In this document: positions 36,632-46,684 of the stretch, in pieces
Layout of the letters: every line of letters begins with the position of its first letter
Numbering within the stretch: position 1 is the stretch's first letter
Source of the DNA: Dioszegia crocea
Lineage: Eukaryota; Basidiomycota; Tremellomycetes; Tremellales; Bulleribasidiaceae
Assembly (NCBI GenBank): GCA_001600615.1
Contig: BCKK01000003.1
Location: 1,252,500 to 1,316,499, forward strand
Reading direction: 5' to 3'
DNA length: 64,000 bases
Made by a program: the position numbers and the translations under genes
The notes under the pieces: generated by a model
The model's input: only the letters and a program-made list of their open reading frames with translations
Told to the model about the DNA's origin: nothing
Databases searched by the model: none

Positions 36632-36891
36632 TCATTTCTTGCCCTGGCTCGCAGCCTTGGCGTCGGCAGCATCGTTCTTCGCCATCTGTTGGACCATAGA
36701 GTGGGCGGTATTGATGTCGGCTGGCTCGTATGGCCTGAGACCATATGTCTGCATCATGTGCGTCCAGCCTCCTGACTGCTTCACAACGGCGCGCTCGCCT
36801 GCTGTAAGGATTGGTTCTGCTTTGTCAGCGAATGTAGTAAGTGTGATAATAGCGAATAGGCTGGCTTACGGAGACCGTCAGTGGCTGGCAT
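36632..36891 (-). CDS. Small protein, paralog of the 35716-36165 gene (unknown function)
   Basis: Two exons (36891-36870 and 36816-36632), 53-nt intron in phase 1, giving 68 aa. The sequence reads MPATDGLQPILTAGERAVVK, then QSGGWTHMMQTYGLRPYEPAD and NTAHSMVQQMAKNDA. It matches the neighbouring paralog in gene structure and in the TAGERAVVK...GGW...YxLRPYE core. It is short, soluble and without cysteines; I cannot assign a function. The two copies are head-to-tail and separated by 466 bp, indicating tandem duplication. Divergent from the IES6-like gene across 265 bp (36892-37156). Confidence 0.68.
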
Positions 36892-37156
36892 ATTGATCCG
36901 TTTCGAGGGCTTGAATCGGTGGGTCGGAGAGATCAAGTGCAAATGAGAAGGATGAGATGCAGCAATCTTGGCTCGGTGGCGAGTGGGTGGCGAGACAAGC
37001 TTCGTCAGCCCTGCATGCCGGCACGACGAACCGGGCGGACATCTCCGGTGTTTCATGTTCAAATGCCACGTGAATCGACATCGCTCACCCAAAGCTCTGA
37101 GGGGACCACAATGACAAGGGGACCATCTATCACCCTTCATTCTTCCAATAGCCATC

Positions 37157-38156
37157 ATGTAGGTCCGATAGCCATGACTCTAACGGTAAAGCTAATTAAC
37201 AGGCCTCCAAAACCAGGTGGACGCGGCGGCTTCCCTCGAAAATCCAACAACTCCACACCGGGTCCAGGAGAAGATACCGGACCGGCAAGTCCAATCCCTT
37301 CTTTCTTCAAGATCTTGACTGACTGTCAGACTTTAGCTGATAGGCTAAACTATCACGACGTCCCACGACCTTTCAAAAATCCCAACTTCGTCTCTCGTCT
37401 ATCTACCCGGACCGCGGGGCTCGTCGCTAAAAAGAACGCAAAGCAAATCCTGACATTGGAGCGCGAACGAGTATCGGGCGGTGATGGATTTTTATCGGCA
37501 ATGCAGGTCGAGCAGAAGGCGAGGGGAGAGCCGTTAGATACGGGAGGGAAGAAACGGAAGGGTGCGCCTGGAGAACCGGCACCGGTTAAGGCGAAGAGGG
37601 GAGCGAATTTGGCGAATCTGAAGAAAGGGCGGGGTGGGCGGGGGGGCGCGAGTGGGGTCAATACGCCGGCGGATGGGGAGGGTGGGAGTGGGGCAACGAC
37701 GCCTGCAAGAGAGGGTAGTGCGGAAGAGGAGGAGGGGAAAGTGGGCAATGGGCCAGTTGTGGCTGAGGGGAGTATACCCCGGAAAGAGGTCTTTACGTGT
37801 GAGTTGAGCCGAAGGGGATTTGGGAGGTCTTTACTCATTGTGCAGATCATACACCGACTGCTCCACCCTCTCTCTTACCCGCGAAGAAATACTGCGACAT
37901 CACTGGTCTTCATGCGGCGTATACCGACCCTCGAACGAAGTTGAGATATAAGGGATTGGAGCTATGGCATGTTGTGCGGAATCTGGTATGTCTCCCTTTC
38001 ACCCTGTTAATCAGCCAGGGAATACCATTCAAAGGCTGGGAGAGGGCGGGACATCTGAAGGGAGGCATGTAGTAGGGATATACGCTGACTCATCAGGGAC
38101 CAGGTGCAGATCAGGCATATCTCGCGCTTAGGGGTGCACAGACCAGTCTGAAGTGA
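37157..38156 (+). CDS. IES6: INO80 complex subunit Ies6-like (YL1 C-terminal domain)
   Basis: Preferred exons 37157-37158, 37203-37798, 37846-37985 and 38097-38156 give 265 aa, with the start codon itself split AT|G by a 44-nt intron (GTAGGT...TTAACAG). The protein then begins PPKPGGRGGFPRKSNNST. Without that splice, the ATG at 37174 gives an N-terminus MTLTVKLINRPPKPGG. PRPFKNPNF and AKKNAKQILTLERERV match the Ies6 basic region. The C-terminal exons carry the YL1_C domain: TAPPSLLPAKKYCDITGLHA, AYTDPRTKLRYKGLELWHVV, then a GPGADQAYLALRG tail. Ies6 works in the INO80 nucleosome remodeller with Arp5. A Gly/Lys-rich linker (KKGRGGRGGASG) fills the middle. Confidence 0.82.
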
Positions 38157-38603
38157 AGGTCTGGACACACTGAATGGGTTGAGCGGCGTTGTACGAGTAT
38201 ATGAAATCATTCGGCATCTACAAACGAGACATTCCGATACTAAGACTGATATTGCACCGACTCCAATACGAATTCTAGCCCTACATGGCCGGAACATCTA
38301 ATCTCGTGACAAGACAAATCTGACAGAGTGAGCGAGAGACTTCAAGCTGACTTACCGTCAATTCTTGCATTCAAATTTCGCAGCGCCAAAGAAAACCTCG
38401 ACGAATGTCAGAGTACATCCTGTGAAGATCAGGGGCGGCCTCAAAAGAGAATAGAACAACTCACGTCACGCCTCAAATTTCCAGCCGCAACCCTCACATG
38501 GTTCCGCATCGAAGAGCTGCATCAGATTGCAGTGATCATCAAGGTGCACCTGCGATATTCAGCGGACGCAGGACGATCTAGGAGTCACTCACACGCCGTG
38601 CAG
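38157..38603. other. Convergent 3' flanks, IES6 / family B copy 1
   Basis: 447 bp between convergent genes. A plus-strand open frame (38328-38714) overlaps family B copy 1 and has no domain; taken as chance. Nothing else seen. Confidence 0.5.
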
Positions 38604-40140
38604 TCAATTTTTGTACAACCACCCACATGCCTGGCATGGCGGCGCCTGGAAGAGCTGCGATACTCGCCACTGATCCTCGACCGGGATAGCCAAATCGGCC
38701 GTCTGTCCCCATAGTGGCTTGGCCTTGACCAAGCACTGGACGACCCGATCTTCCAGGTCCTTCGTCATCTTGACCCAAGCCACCTTCTCCTCGTCCGTCG
38801 CGGGTTTAACATCGTGCTCGAGCGTCACATCCGGTAGAGGCTCCCAAGGTTCGGAGTACTCGGGCATTGCCATGCTGGTCGGAGGTAGGTGGAGGTAAAC
38901 ATGTCCGAGAAAACTCCAGTCGAGCTGGGCCAAATCGTCTTTTGATTCCCACGCTGCCCAGAGACGGGACTGGATAGCTGTCTGAACCCTCGACCGAAGG
39001 GAGGATGAGCACCAGCAGCTGCAATTGTTTCTGCCGTGCGTATAGCATGGCAAAACCGGAAGTCGACTATGCGCATAATAGCAGAGCTTGACACCGGCCA
39101 CCACGGGCAGTGTTTGATGCCTGGCGCAGTGGCTGTGAATCGAGATCGTGGGAAGCTTACCAATGTCCCGAAGAGGAGGGAAGGTTCCGGTTTGATTGTA
39201 GTCTACCGCTTGAGGGAAGGGATTTAGATAGCCCTTGGAGATATGTTGGCAGAAGTGCTCGATATTGGGAGAGCTGGCGAGGAAGCGCCTAAATGAGACT
39301 CGGGCTTCGAGATACACATCAGACATGGATATGTCTGCGTACCAGCACACTTCGTCATCTCTGACTGGCTGAGCACCACATAAGGCCCCGACAGCGACCG
39401 TACCCAGATTAGGAAAGATGGGAGGACACTTCCTCCCTTGTTGTCCCAAGATCAGATACCAGGCTTTGCCCATATCCATCAAATCCTTCACCGCCTTCCT
39501 TTTTGACTCCTCGCGATCGACTTTATCTTTTCCCAGGCTCGGGTACTCGAGGAACAGCTTCTGAGTTGATCCGAGCAGTTCCGCCTTGGAAATGATACCG
39601 ACAATGGGTGTATTGTCAGATCCCGAAATGAGACCGAGGAGGGTTGTCACAGGGACTCGTGACTGGGGTGCTGGGTGACTGCGCGGCAACTAAGAGTACA
39701 TAGTAACTATGGGGATATATAAAAGCGGTTGAGAGAAGGGGAGGGATGAAAAGCTGCGAGATAAAAGTCAACCGCGTCTGGGTTGACGTAAGGTGACTAT
39801 AATCCCGAGTGTGGCGAATTGAAGGAATGAGGAGGGGTATTAAGGGTTTGTTTGGTATGTGGTATGTTCCATATGACAAGGGTGTCGGTGGCGACAACTT
39901 TGTACAGGAGGGGACTGGCGAGATTGTAGATGGCCTAGGTGTGACAGGAGTCAGCGAGCAGCAGTCTCCAGACCGATTCTGACTGACCTTATTCAATCGT
40001 AAGCATGTGACTAAACGAGGCTGCCGGATCGATACTCCATCAGACAAAGTAGCCCTGCGCTGTGGAGGCGGTAGGGGGATACGCAGCAAATCGAGGATGT
40101 CGACCCAGATGTCAGGGATGAGCTGTGGGGTAGTGGTCAT
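38604..40140 (-). CDS. F-box-like protein with C-terminal CxxCxW tail, family B copy 1
   Basis: Exons 40140-39988, 39934-39878 and 39662-38604 give 422 aa. N-terminus: PQLIPDIWVDILDLLRIPLP and IRQPRLVTCLRLNK|AIYNLA, an F-box-like helix set. Body: ISGSDNTPIVGIISKAELLG, FRRFLASSPNIEHFCQHISK, LPTISIHSHCARH. Tail: VSQLFQAPPCQACGWLYKN. The second intron is odd: 215 nt with donor GTCATA, much longer than usual, and siblings have no intron there (VVATDSLLELISG is continuous). The flanks GACACCCT/GACAACCCT are near-repeats, so it may be an insertion. Either removal as an intron or loss of the insert restores the frame. Expression as an intact protein is therefore uncertain. Confidence 0.62.
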
Positions 40141-40849
40141 TCTGGATAATGGTATCTGTGAGGCAATGTATGCTGTCTGATCAGAGTGTGAGGTAACGAC
40201 CAGACTGGTTTCCGTGTGAAAAAGCGGCCGGAAAGACATCGGTCATTCGGTCATCACCGGTTAACAACACATTCCTCAATGCCGTAACAACGAATCCGCC
40301 ACTTGCGGCATTTTCACTTGGTCCCCATCCATGAAGCTTACTGTACGACTGCTGTGCGTCTAGAAGATGGAAGGAGATAGGGCTAGTAAGAACTAGGTCG
40401 AAGCCTATGGTAGAGACACATAACAGTAGAAACTAGGAAGGACCGCCATTCGAGATATCTCCTGAATGTATTAGCACTTATCAAGCCGATCCAGCGGCAG
40501 ACTTGCGAGAACATACCCAAAGAATACCCAGGTACAAGCGACGCTGACCAGAAGCTTGCAGGGGAGAGATTTTGATAGCACGATCGGCACACATCATCCG
40601 TCCTCGGTGCTGCAGCTGGGCCGTGAGGAAGTATATGGCGGGTCGTCGCGAGCGGGTCTGGGGATTCATCGGACCTGGCGCAGTATATAGATGTGATTTC
40701 TCGAGATCGATGAAGAAACGGGTAGAGTAGCTATGAAATCAGTGCTTGCTCTGCCAGGCAGCTTTGAAGTCAGAGTCCAACTGTCAAGCGTACCTTCATC
40801 TTAACACGTCATACCCCGTGTCGCGGCCAGACCCCTCGTCGACCGTACG
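40141..40849. other. Intergenic with shared upstream element and a possible small spliced ORF
   Basis: 709 bp. AACAACACATTCCT at 40263-40276 lies 123 bp upstream of the family B copy 1 start and recurs near two other family B genes. On the minus strand an ORF from 40669 (NPQTRSRRPAIYFLTAQLQH) runs to a strong intron-like GTATGT...CTAATACATTCAG (about 40518-40461) and could continue a few codons. No homology recognised, so it is not called as a gene. Confidence 0.4.
40263..40276 (-). promoter_or_regulatory. Recurrent family B upstream element, copy 1
   Basis: AACAACACATTCCT on the plus strand, i.e. AGGAATGTGTTGTT toward the minus-strand gene starting at 40140. The same 13-mer ACAACACATTCCT occurs at 46915 and 49002. 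Confidence 0.4.
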
Positions 40850-42224
40850 TCATCCCTCATACCGCCACATACACGCCTCACATGGCGGTGCCTGGAACAG
40901 CTGTGATACCTTCCAGTGATCTTCCACCTTCACTGTCGGTGATTCCTCCGCCTGTCCCGGCGTGTACATCTGTAGCCTTCCACCATCGTAAAAAGGCGGA
41001 TCTTTCATCCCAATATCCCCTAAGTCCTGCGCAATCTTCTCCCACGCCATTCTATCTTCGTCTGTAGACGGCTCCTCCTCCTCGGTTTGTGTATTCTCCC
41101 CGACAAAGCCTCCTGATCCGTCGCCGGCTGGTGTGTTCTCGCATCCGGGAGGCAAACGGAGATAAATTTCCGCATCTAGACTCCAGTCCAGTCGCGCCCA
41201 GTCGCTTGGTGGATAACAAGTAGTCTCGATGCTGCGGTCGTGCACAGCGCGAGAGATCGCCTGCATGAGCAATTGTGCAGTGCTAACTCTGTACGCCCAA
41301 TGGTCCAGTCTGGCATTTTTATGCACATACCAGCGCGTCTTCGTTCCGGCCACAATAGGGAGTTGATATTACGGATTAGATGCTCCATCCGCTATTATAT
41401 CACCTAAATTATGTACTACGTGTAAACTACTGTACGCTCCGACCAGCAAATATACGATCCCGTAACAGTTGAACGGGGAAACCAGTGTAGGTGTGGATTG
41501 ATATCGAGGGGAGCTGGGCCGCGTCCCACTTTGGCGGATATGTATCTCCATGGTAAGGTCGAGCAGGAAATAAGGATAGGCAGCCGATTGATACATGTTG
41601 GCAGAAGTGATGAATTGTAGGTGTGGTGGTGAGAAAGCGACGGAGTGAGTTCCGAGTATCGGGATATTCTGATGCCGCGGGGATGTCGTCGTAAGGTATG
41701 AGATCATTCGCTATCCCATATATCGCACCAATGGCGACCGTGCCAAGCTCGAGGAAGATAGGAGGTTCCTGTCGTTTGAGGATGACGCGCCAGGCCCCGC
41801 TGAGGTCTTTCAACTCTCCTGCCGCCCTCTCCTTCGCAACAGTCTCGTCATCCCCCTTGTGTGTATACTCCAGCATGAGTTTGCGGATGGTTCCCAGTAG
41901 CTCCAGCTTGGATATCAAGCCGGGAATAGGAGGATTGTCAATGCCCGAAATGAGCTCGAGAAGGGAGTCGGTAGCGACGACCTCATACAAGACGAGGCTG
42001 GCCAGATTGTAGATAGCCTGAACAAGTCAGTATGGTATAGCAGCAAGAGTAGACAGACCGCATACCTTGTTCAGCCGTAGACAGTTGACCAGAGCGGTCT
42101 GACGAATGGGTATGAGTGATCGATCAGACGGAAGGGTATTGATCTGTGGTGCAGGTAGCGGGGCGCGTAACAATTCAAAGATGTTGAGCCAGATATTCGG
42201 CTTGAGCTGTGGGGTGAGATTCAT
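40850..42224 (-). pseudogene. F-box-like family B copy 2, interrupted by a 106-bp insertion
   Basis: Exon 1 is 42224-42066 (PQLKPNIWLNIFELLRAPLP) and the intron 42065-42018. Exon 2 starts AIYNLASLVLYEVVATDSLL and reads ISGIDNPPIPGLISKLELLG, FLTTTPTIHHFCQHVSIG, PSISIHTYTGFPVQL. At that point a segment with stops, flanked by direct AGTTGA repeats (41361-41366 and 41467-41472), interrupts the frame. Beyond it the frame resumes PIVAGTKTRWYVHKNARL and ends VSQLFQAPPCEACMWRYEG. Deleting one repeat plus the insert gives exactly 407 codons. No GT-AG pair would splice it out precisely, so the gene is probably inactivated. Confidence 0.75.
41361..41472. mobile_element. Short MITE-like insertion with 6-bp target duplication
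   Basis: The 100-bp insert (41367-41466) is bounded by AGTTGA direct repeats and has weak inverted ends (TATTACGGAT... and ...GATCCCGTAAC, sharing TTACGG/CCGTAA). It is AT-rich and non-coding. Exact removal of insert plus one repeat restores the host gene frame, which dates the insertion after gene formation. Confidence 0.6.
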
Positions 42225-43299
42225 CGTTCAAGTGCGATTGGGGTATATCATGATGGTATCAGAGAGTATATAGGACAAGTAGGATGTGATTGGGCTTGCG
42301 ATAGGGGGCCAGCAACGCATTAATTCCTCGCTCACCTTGTCCGATGCCGTACAAAGTCTCGTGTGGCCAGCCGTCAACTTCCAAATTCCAGGCATCCTCC
42401 TGAGATAGAGCCCTGCATATCACAGAGGGACTGGCCAAGCGAGACCACATACAACCATTTCGCCGCTTCGGACAATTGTCAAGTGCATAGATCCAGCTAT
42501 AAAAGGTCCGTTCTTACCGGATAGTTACCTTCTGCTCGTGGCTGGATTTGAAGCGTGCAATAGTGCTTTCCAATAGTACAATAGTAGGTATACCATTACT
42601 AAAAATCCGCTCGAGGCTGATACCAATACTATACCAGATACCAGTACTAATTCTGGTACGATACCAGATACCTACTAAGTGCCCTGGTAGCGGTATATAC
42701 CGTGGTATACCAGGCTTTTTGGCTGGGGTGGCGAAGATTAGCGACTGAAATTGTCTTTTTCGCCCATACCAATACCATACTAAATACCAAGACTTTTCTT
42801 GGTATGATACCATGTACCTACTATTGCACCTAGTACTGGTATAGTATCTGGTATCAAATTGGTACCGATACTTTTGGAAAGCACTAGCGTGCAACTAGAG
42901 GCCGGGGGATCTACAAACAAGCACTCTGCATGAAGGGTTACACGAGAGCAGATGAGCGCACTTCCCAACACGTCAATCGAGCCGGGGTGGGTAATTTAGT
43001 GAAGAAAGATGAGAAGAGATCGAATCTGTGGATCGTGGCGATGGTGGCATGTGGCCCAAGTCGACGTTTATCTGCCAGTGTCAGCCTCGGTCTATCCAAA
43101 TGTAACACTCGGTCAGACTGTCAGACTCACCAGAGATTGGACTGAACAGCGAAGGCCAGACAGTGTGCGTGAGGTGACAGCTAGTATCCTAGAATACAAT
43201 TTATCTGATTCTGTCAGTGAATACAACCATATTTCCAACCTCTCAATACATTCGAGCGGTCAAACTCACCTCCAACCCTGATCCTGATTTCTTATCCAC
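42225..43299. other. Long intergenic region around the hAT-like MITE
   Basis: 1075 bp. Apart from the element at 42561-42886 there is a TCAGACTGTCAGACTCA-type short repeat near 43113-43131 and no coding signal. AATTCCTCG at 42311-42319 faintly resembles the family B upstream element. Confidence 0.45.
42561..42886. mobile_element. Non-autonomous hAT-type MITE, 326 bp
   Basis: Both ends carry a 13-bp perfect inverted repeat, TAGTGCTTTCCAA at 42561-42573 and its complement at 42874-42886. The repeat continues imperfectly for several more bases. The element is flanked by an exact 8-bp direct duplication GCGTGCAA (42553-42560 and 42887-42894). Eight-bp target duplications and TIRs beginning (T/C)A(A/G)NG are hallmarks of the hAT superfamily. 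The interior has no ORF and is full of GGTAC/GATACC palindromes, so it would fold into a strong secondary structure and must depend on a transposase elsewhere. Confidence 0.88.
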
Positions 43300-44636
43300 C
43301 TACCCCTCATACCGCCACCTACACGCCTGACAGGCTGGTGCGTCAAAAAGTTGCAAAAGCTCGATCTTGACCTCGATAGCCGAGACGTCTGGTCTTTCCC
43401 TTGAGCTCTCCGCCCTTTCCCTTGAGCTCTCCGCCAACACAACAGCCGCCGCCGTTGCCGCCCTGGCCGCCTCATTCCTCCACTCCTCACGTTCAGACTC
43501 GATTTTCGGACGGCTGAGTTTATCCAACATCTGCCTGTCACCTGCGTTTGATTCGCGAGGACGTGCACAATCTCGGAGGCGAGGATATATCCCTATCGTA
43601 CGGCTCGGAGTTTGAGCCGGAGCGTGGGGCTGCATATCACCAGCACTGCGGCGGCCAAACACAACAGCGTGCTGGATGGCCGAAGTGATCGGCAAAGGGG
43701 GGACTTTGCGGATGGTAGCCCTGGACGAATAACGGCCCGGCACAGTGGCCCAACCATTGATTTCATGCTGATACCAACGCCATTGGTTGAACGGTAGGTT
43801 GGGGTAGGGGTCGAAGCCACATATAACTTTATTGGAATGCAAAGCTATTGTGGCCCGATGTTCGGCTACGCTATTGTGAATAGATAGTGGGCCGCTTGTG
43901 AGGGATTCGCAATAATGTAGGATGGATGGGTTGTTGTTGATGAGAGCGGATAGGAGGGAACGGCATTCCAGGAGGTCTCCCGCTAGGTCTCTGTCGAAGC
44001 TCAGCTTTGTGAGGTGTCTGCGACGATGTAGAGCTTCCTCCTCGTGACCTAAGAAAGCGCCGACCGCTAGCGCACGAAGGTTTGCCATTCTCAGGTGTTG
44101 AGCGGATCGTAGATCCTCCTTGACCTCCCCGACTTCCCTCGGGAAAAGGGTGACGTCCCGCTCCGCATATTCTCGGTCTGGTAGGGTATTGAAGACCCCG
44201 CCCCTTGCCAGGATCGCGGCGTAGTACTCGCGGTCATCCTCATCTATCTCTTCCGCCCGGCACTGCGCGTAGTAATCCCGTTTAGGGGATTCGAGGAATA
44301 GTTGTTGTACTCGGTTGAGCAAGTCGATTTTGGGGATGATGCCGTCGATGGTCATAGCACCAACATGGGCAAAGGATCGAATTGAGTCGGTCACCGCGAT
44401 TCGGTAGAGGATGGGGGCAGCGATGTTGTACAATTGCCTTCACTTGTCAGCTATTAAAGACGGATGGCAAGCTGAGAAAAGGCGAAACCTTACTTGCTAA
44501 TTCGCAGGCTGGCGGCTAAACCAGATTGCCTGATGGCGGATCTGGGCAGGCTCTCGCCAGTGTGAGGCGCAGGCAGAGTCTGACGCAAATGCTCGAAAAC
44601 TAGAGCCCACAGTTCTGGCTGGAGGGACGAAGGCAT
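43300..44636 (-). CDS. F-box-like protein with C-terminal CxxCxW tail, family B copy 3
   Basis: Two exons (44636-44494 and 44437-43300), 56-nt intron in phase 2, give 426 aa. N-terminus: SSLQPELWALVFEHLRQTLP, AIRQSGLAASLRISKQLYNI, then AAPILYRIAVTDSIRSF. Middle: IDGIIPKIDLLNRVQQLFLE and LSALINNNPSILHYCESLTSG, PLSIHNSVAEHRATIALHSN. The C-terminal half is divergent, with an Ala-rich helix (NEAARAATAAAVVLAESS) and a twice-repeated ESSRER, before the tail LLQLFDAPACQACRWRYEG. This copy lacks the intron at the WYN position used by copies 4-6. Function unknown; an F-box-like adaptor is inferred from the N-terminus. Confidence 0.72.
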
Positions 44637-45031
44637 GGCGATGAAGGGGGAAGAGTAGGGATCAGCAGTGGGTAGGCGTGTCTGTCGCGCACTGGACTGG
44701 GTAAATTTTGGGAACGTTTGATCGACGAGGAGTCTCGCTGCCTTGCACTAGACGGTGCAGGCCTGGCGTTGAGATTCGAGTGAAATTCGTGGCGGAAGGG
44801 AGGCAAAGAAGAGGCAAAAGAGAGGCAAACATCAAACCGCAAAGTCGGTCTTCAAGCTTCAAGCTTCATTTTTGAACAGTGCGAAAGTCAGGGCCCCAGG
44901 AGCGATCCAGTTTCCCAGATGTCTCAAGTCTCAGTCGGCACTCTATGCTGGACGCTGCGACCTATCTACACCCAGACACCCGATGAACCATACGAGTACA
45001 AGGCAAGCGAGGACTTCCTTATGCCTTCTGC
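44637..45031. other. Intergenic, family B copy 3 promoter
   Basis: 395 bp. Contains CTTCAAGCTTCAAGCTTCA (44850-44868), overlapping GCTTCAAG half-sites, and a run of AGAGGCAAA/AGAGGCAAA repeats at about 44800-44830. No gene seen. Confidence 0.4.
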
Positions 45032-46684
45032 CTATCCTTCCTCCCTACTGAATCTGTAAAAAGCTCTTCTCAACCCTCGCCCGACGCCATTCCTCTGTAG
45101 GTATTCTATCTCATCGTCCATGTCGGCCAGTATGGTGTATTGACCTAATAGTCTGCTCGGGTCAGCCACGCTTGTCACAGCAGCCGGAGACACTTACCGA
45201 ACTCCAGCGGATCTTTCCTCACAGCCCTCTCATACGAGTAATGCCATCCGCAAGCATCACAAGGCGCAGCATCGAACAGCTGCCTCCAGATGACACTATC
45301 CTCCGGGGCATCCTCCACCGCGCCCTGCTTACTTCCTTCTGCTATGCCCGCAGCGATCTTCGTCGTCAACTTATCAGATTTCGCCCTCCACGCCGCCTTC
45401 CTCTCCTCTAGCTTGGGATGCTTGCGATCATGGCACATTGCAGGGGCTCGAGGTGGATATGCTGGAGTATTGTTTACCCATGGTGGTAGGCAGTGGTAGA
45501 TCGCCATTTTGACACTGTAACCCGACTTTGCTCGACCGTGCTTTGCCGCCAGCACATCGCGACTCGCGAGTAAGGATTGGACCTTGGCCTTTACCATTTG
45601 GTGAAAGTCGAGCTTTCGGTAGCCAAGCCACTGGGATTGATGAGCGTACCACCGGGACTCGACGCCAACTGCTGCACGCTTCGAGATATCGTATCGACTG
45701 TATGTGTGAAAGGCGACGGTAGGATGGCTGTCGTTTGGGCCCGGCAGGTAGGTTGTTTCGCCTAGGGACAGTGGACCGATTACGGGTGATTGGCAGTAGT
45801 GCTGTAGAGTAGGGACATTGGCGACTAGTTGGCGGAAAGAATGCTGTGTCTCCCTGACCATTCGGTCGTACTCGTCCCATTTGACAGTGAGGTCGTACCC
45901 CCGCTGTAGCTGCTCCTCGTGATGACCGGCGATAGCGCCGACCGAGAGTGTTCCTAGTTGGCTGAAAACATTCGTCCGTCGATAGTTCGGATAGCCCGTG
46001 ATGATCCTCAGCGCCTGTGATAGCTCTTTCGCCTCACAGCCCAGCTGGATCATCAAGCTCATCCCCTCATCACTACCGACGAGCTTCTCCGCCTTCTCTT
46101 CGCCTAGAGTCTCAAAGAGGCCGTCGGTAACCCACGTAACCTTGTCGTCTTCCTCGTAGTCCCCCATGTAAAACTTGTCGGCATATTCGATGAATGATCT
46201 TTGTGTGAAGCCGAAGAGTTCGGTTTTGGGAATGAGACCGGACATAGTTCTGTACTCGATCTCGCCAGTGGGAGAATAGCGCGGTTTGCGGCGATACAGG
46301 AAGTGAGGGAGATTGCCGGCAATGACAAATTTGTAGAGGATGGGTGCTGCGCCATTATACCAGTCTGGAGTGTCAGTGATTTGCGATGGGAAGTGGGTCA
46401 AAGCACGTACCTCGGGATACCTGAAGACATGCAAACAAGTCGGACTGCTCGATCAGAGCTCTATGGTCACAGGCCGTATGAGCGGGGAGGACAGGTTTTC
46501 GTAGGTATTTGAAGATCTCGAGTAGGATGTCGAAACTAAGGCGTGGGATGGCTGACGGGATGGGGCCGAGTGGCTGTGACCAACGGGTGCGCCGGGTAGT
46601 GGTGTACGCTGGTGGCTTTGGGCGGGGGGAAGGTCGGACGAGGTTGAGATCAGACGTAAGCGTAGCCTGATGACGGTAAGGCAT
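45032..46684 (-). CDS. F-box-like protein with CxxCxW motif and an extended C-terminus, family B copy 4
   Basis: Exons 46684-46411, 46364-45198 and 45144-45032 give 517 aa. The N-terminus has an extra 50-residue basic leader before AIPRLSFDILLEIFKYLRKP and DHRALIEQSDLFACLQVSR. Body: DWYNGAAPILYKFVIAGNL, MSGLIPKTELFGFTQRSFIE, FRQLVANVPTLQHYCQSPVIG. The family tail motif WRQLFDAAPCDACGWHYSY is followed by ERAVRKDPLEFG. A phase-correct intron (45197-45145, GTAAGT...ATTAG) then adds QYTILADMDDEIEYLQRNGV and GRGLRRAFYRFSREEG. If unspliced, the protein ends at 45175 with KCLRLL. The extra tail is unique to this copy. Confidence 0.68.

Noticed and set aside
36919..37944. A long continuous plus-strand frame starting before the IES6 gene
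   Set aside because: Its first 80 codons overlap the divergent promoter and the neighbouring small gene and have no similarity. The true gene starts at about 37157-37174, and the frame after 37798 runs into an intron.
41427..41990. Family B copy 2 ending at 41427 as a natural short form
   Set aside because: The end lies inside the 106-bp insert. The family sequence continues beyond it in perfect frame, so the early stop is a consequence of the insertion.
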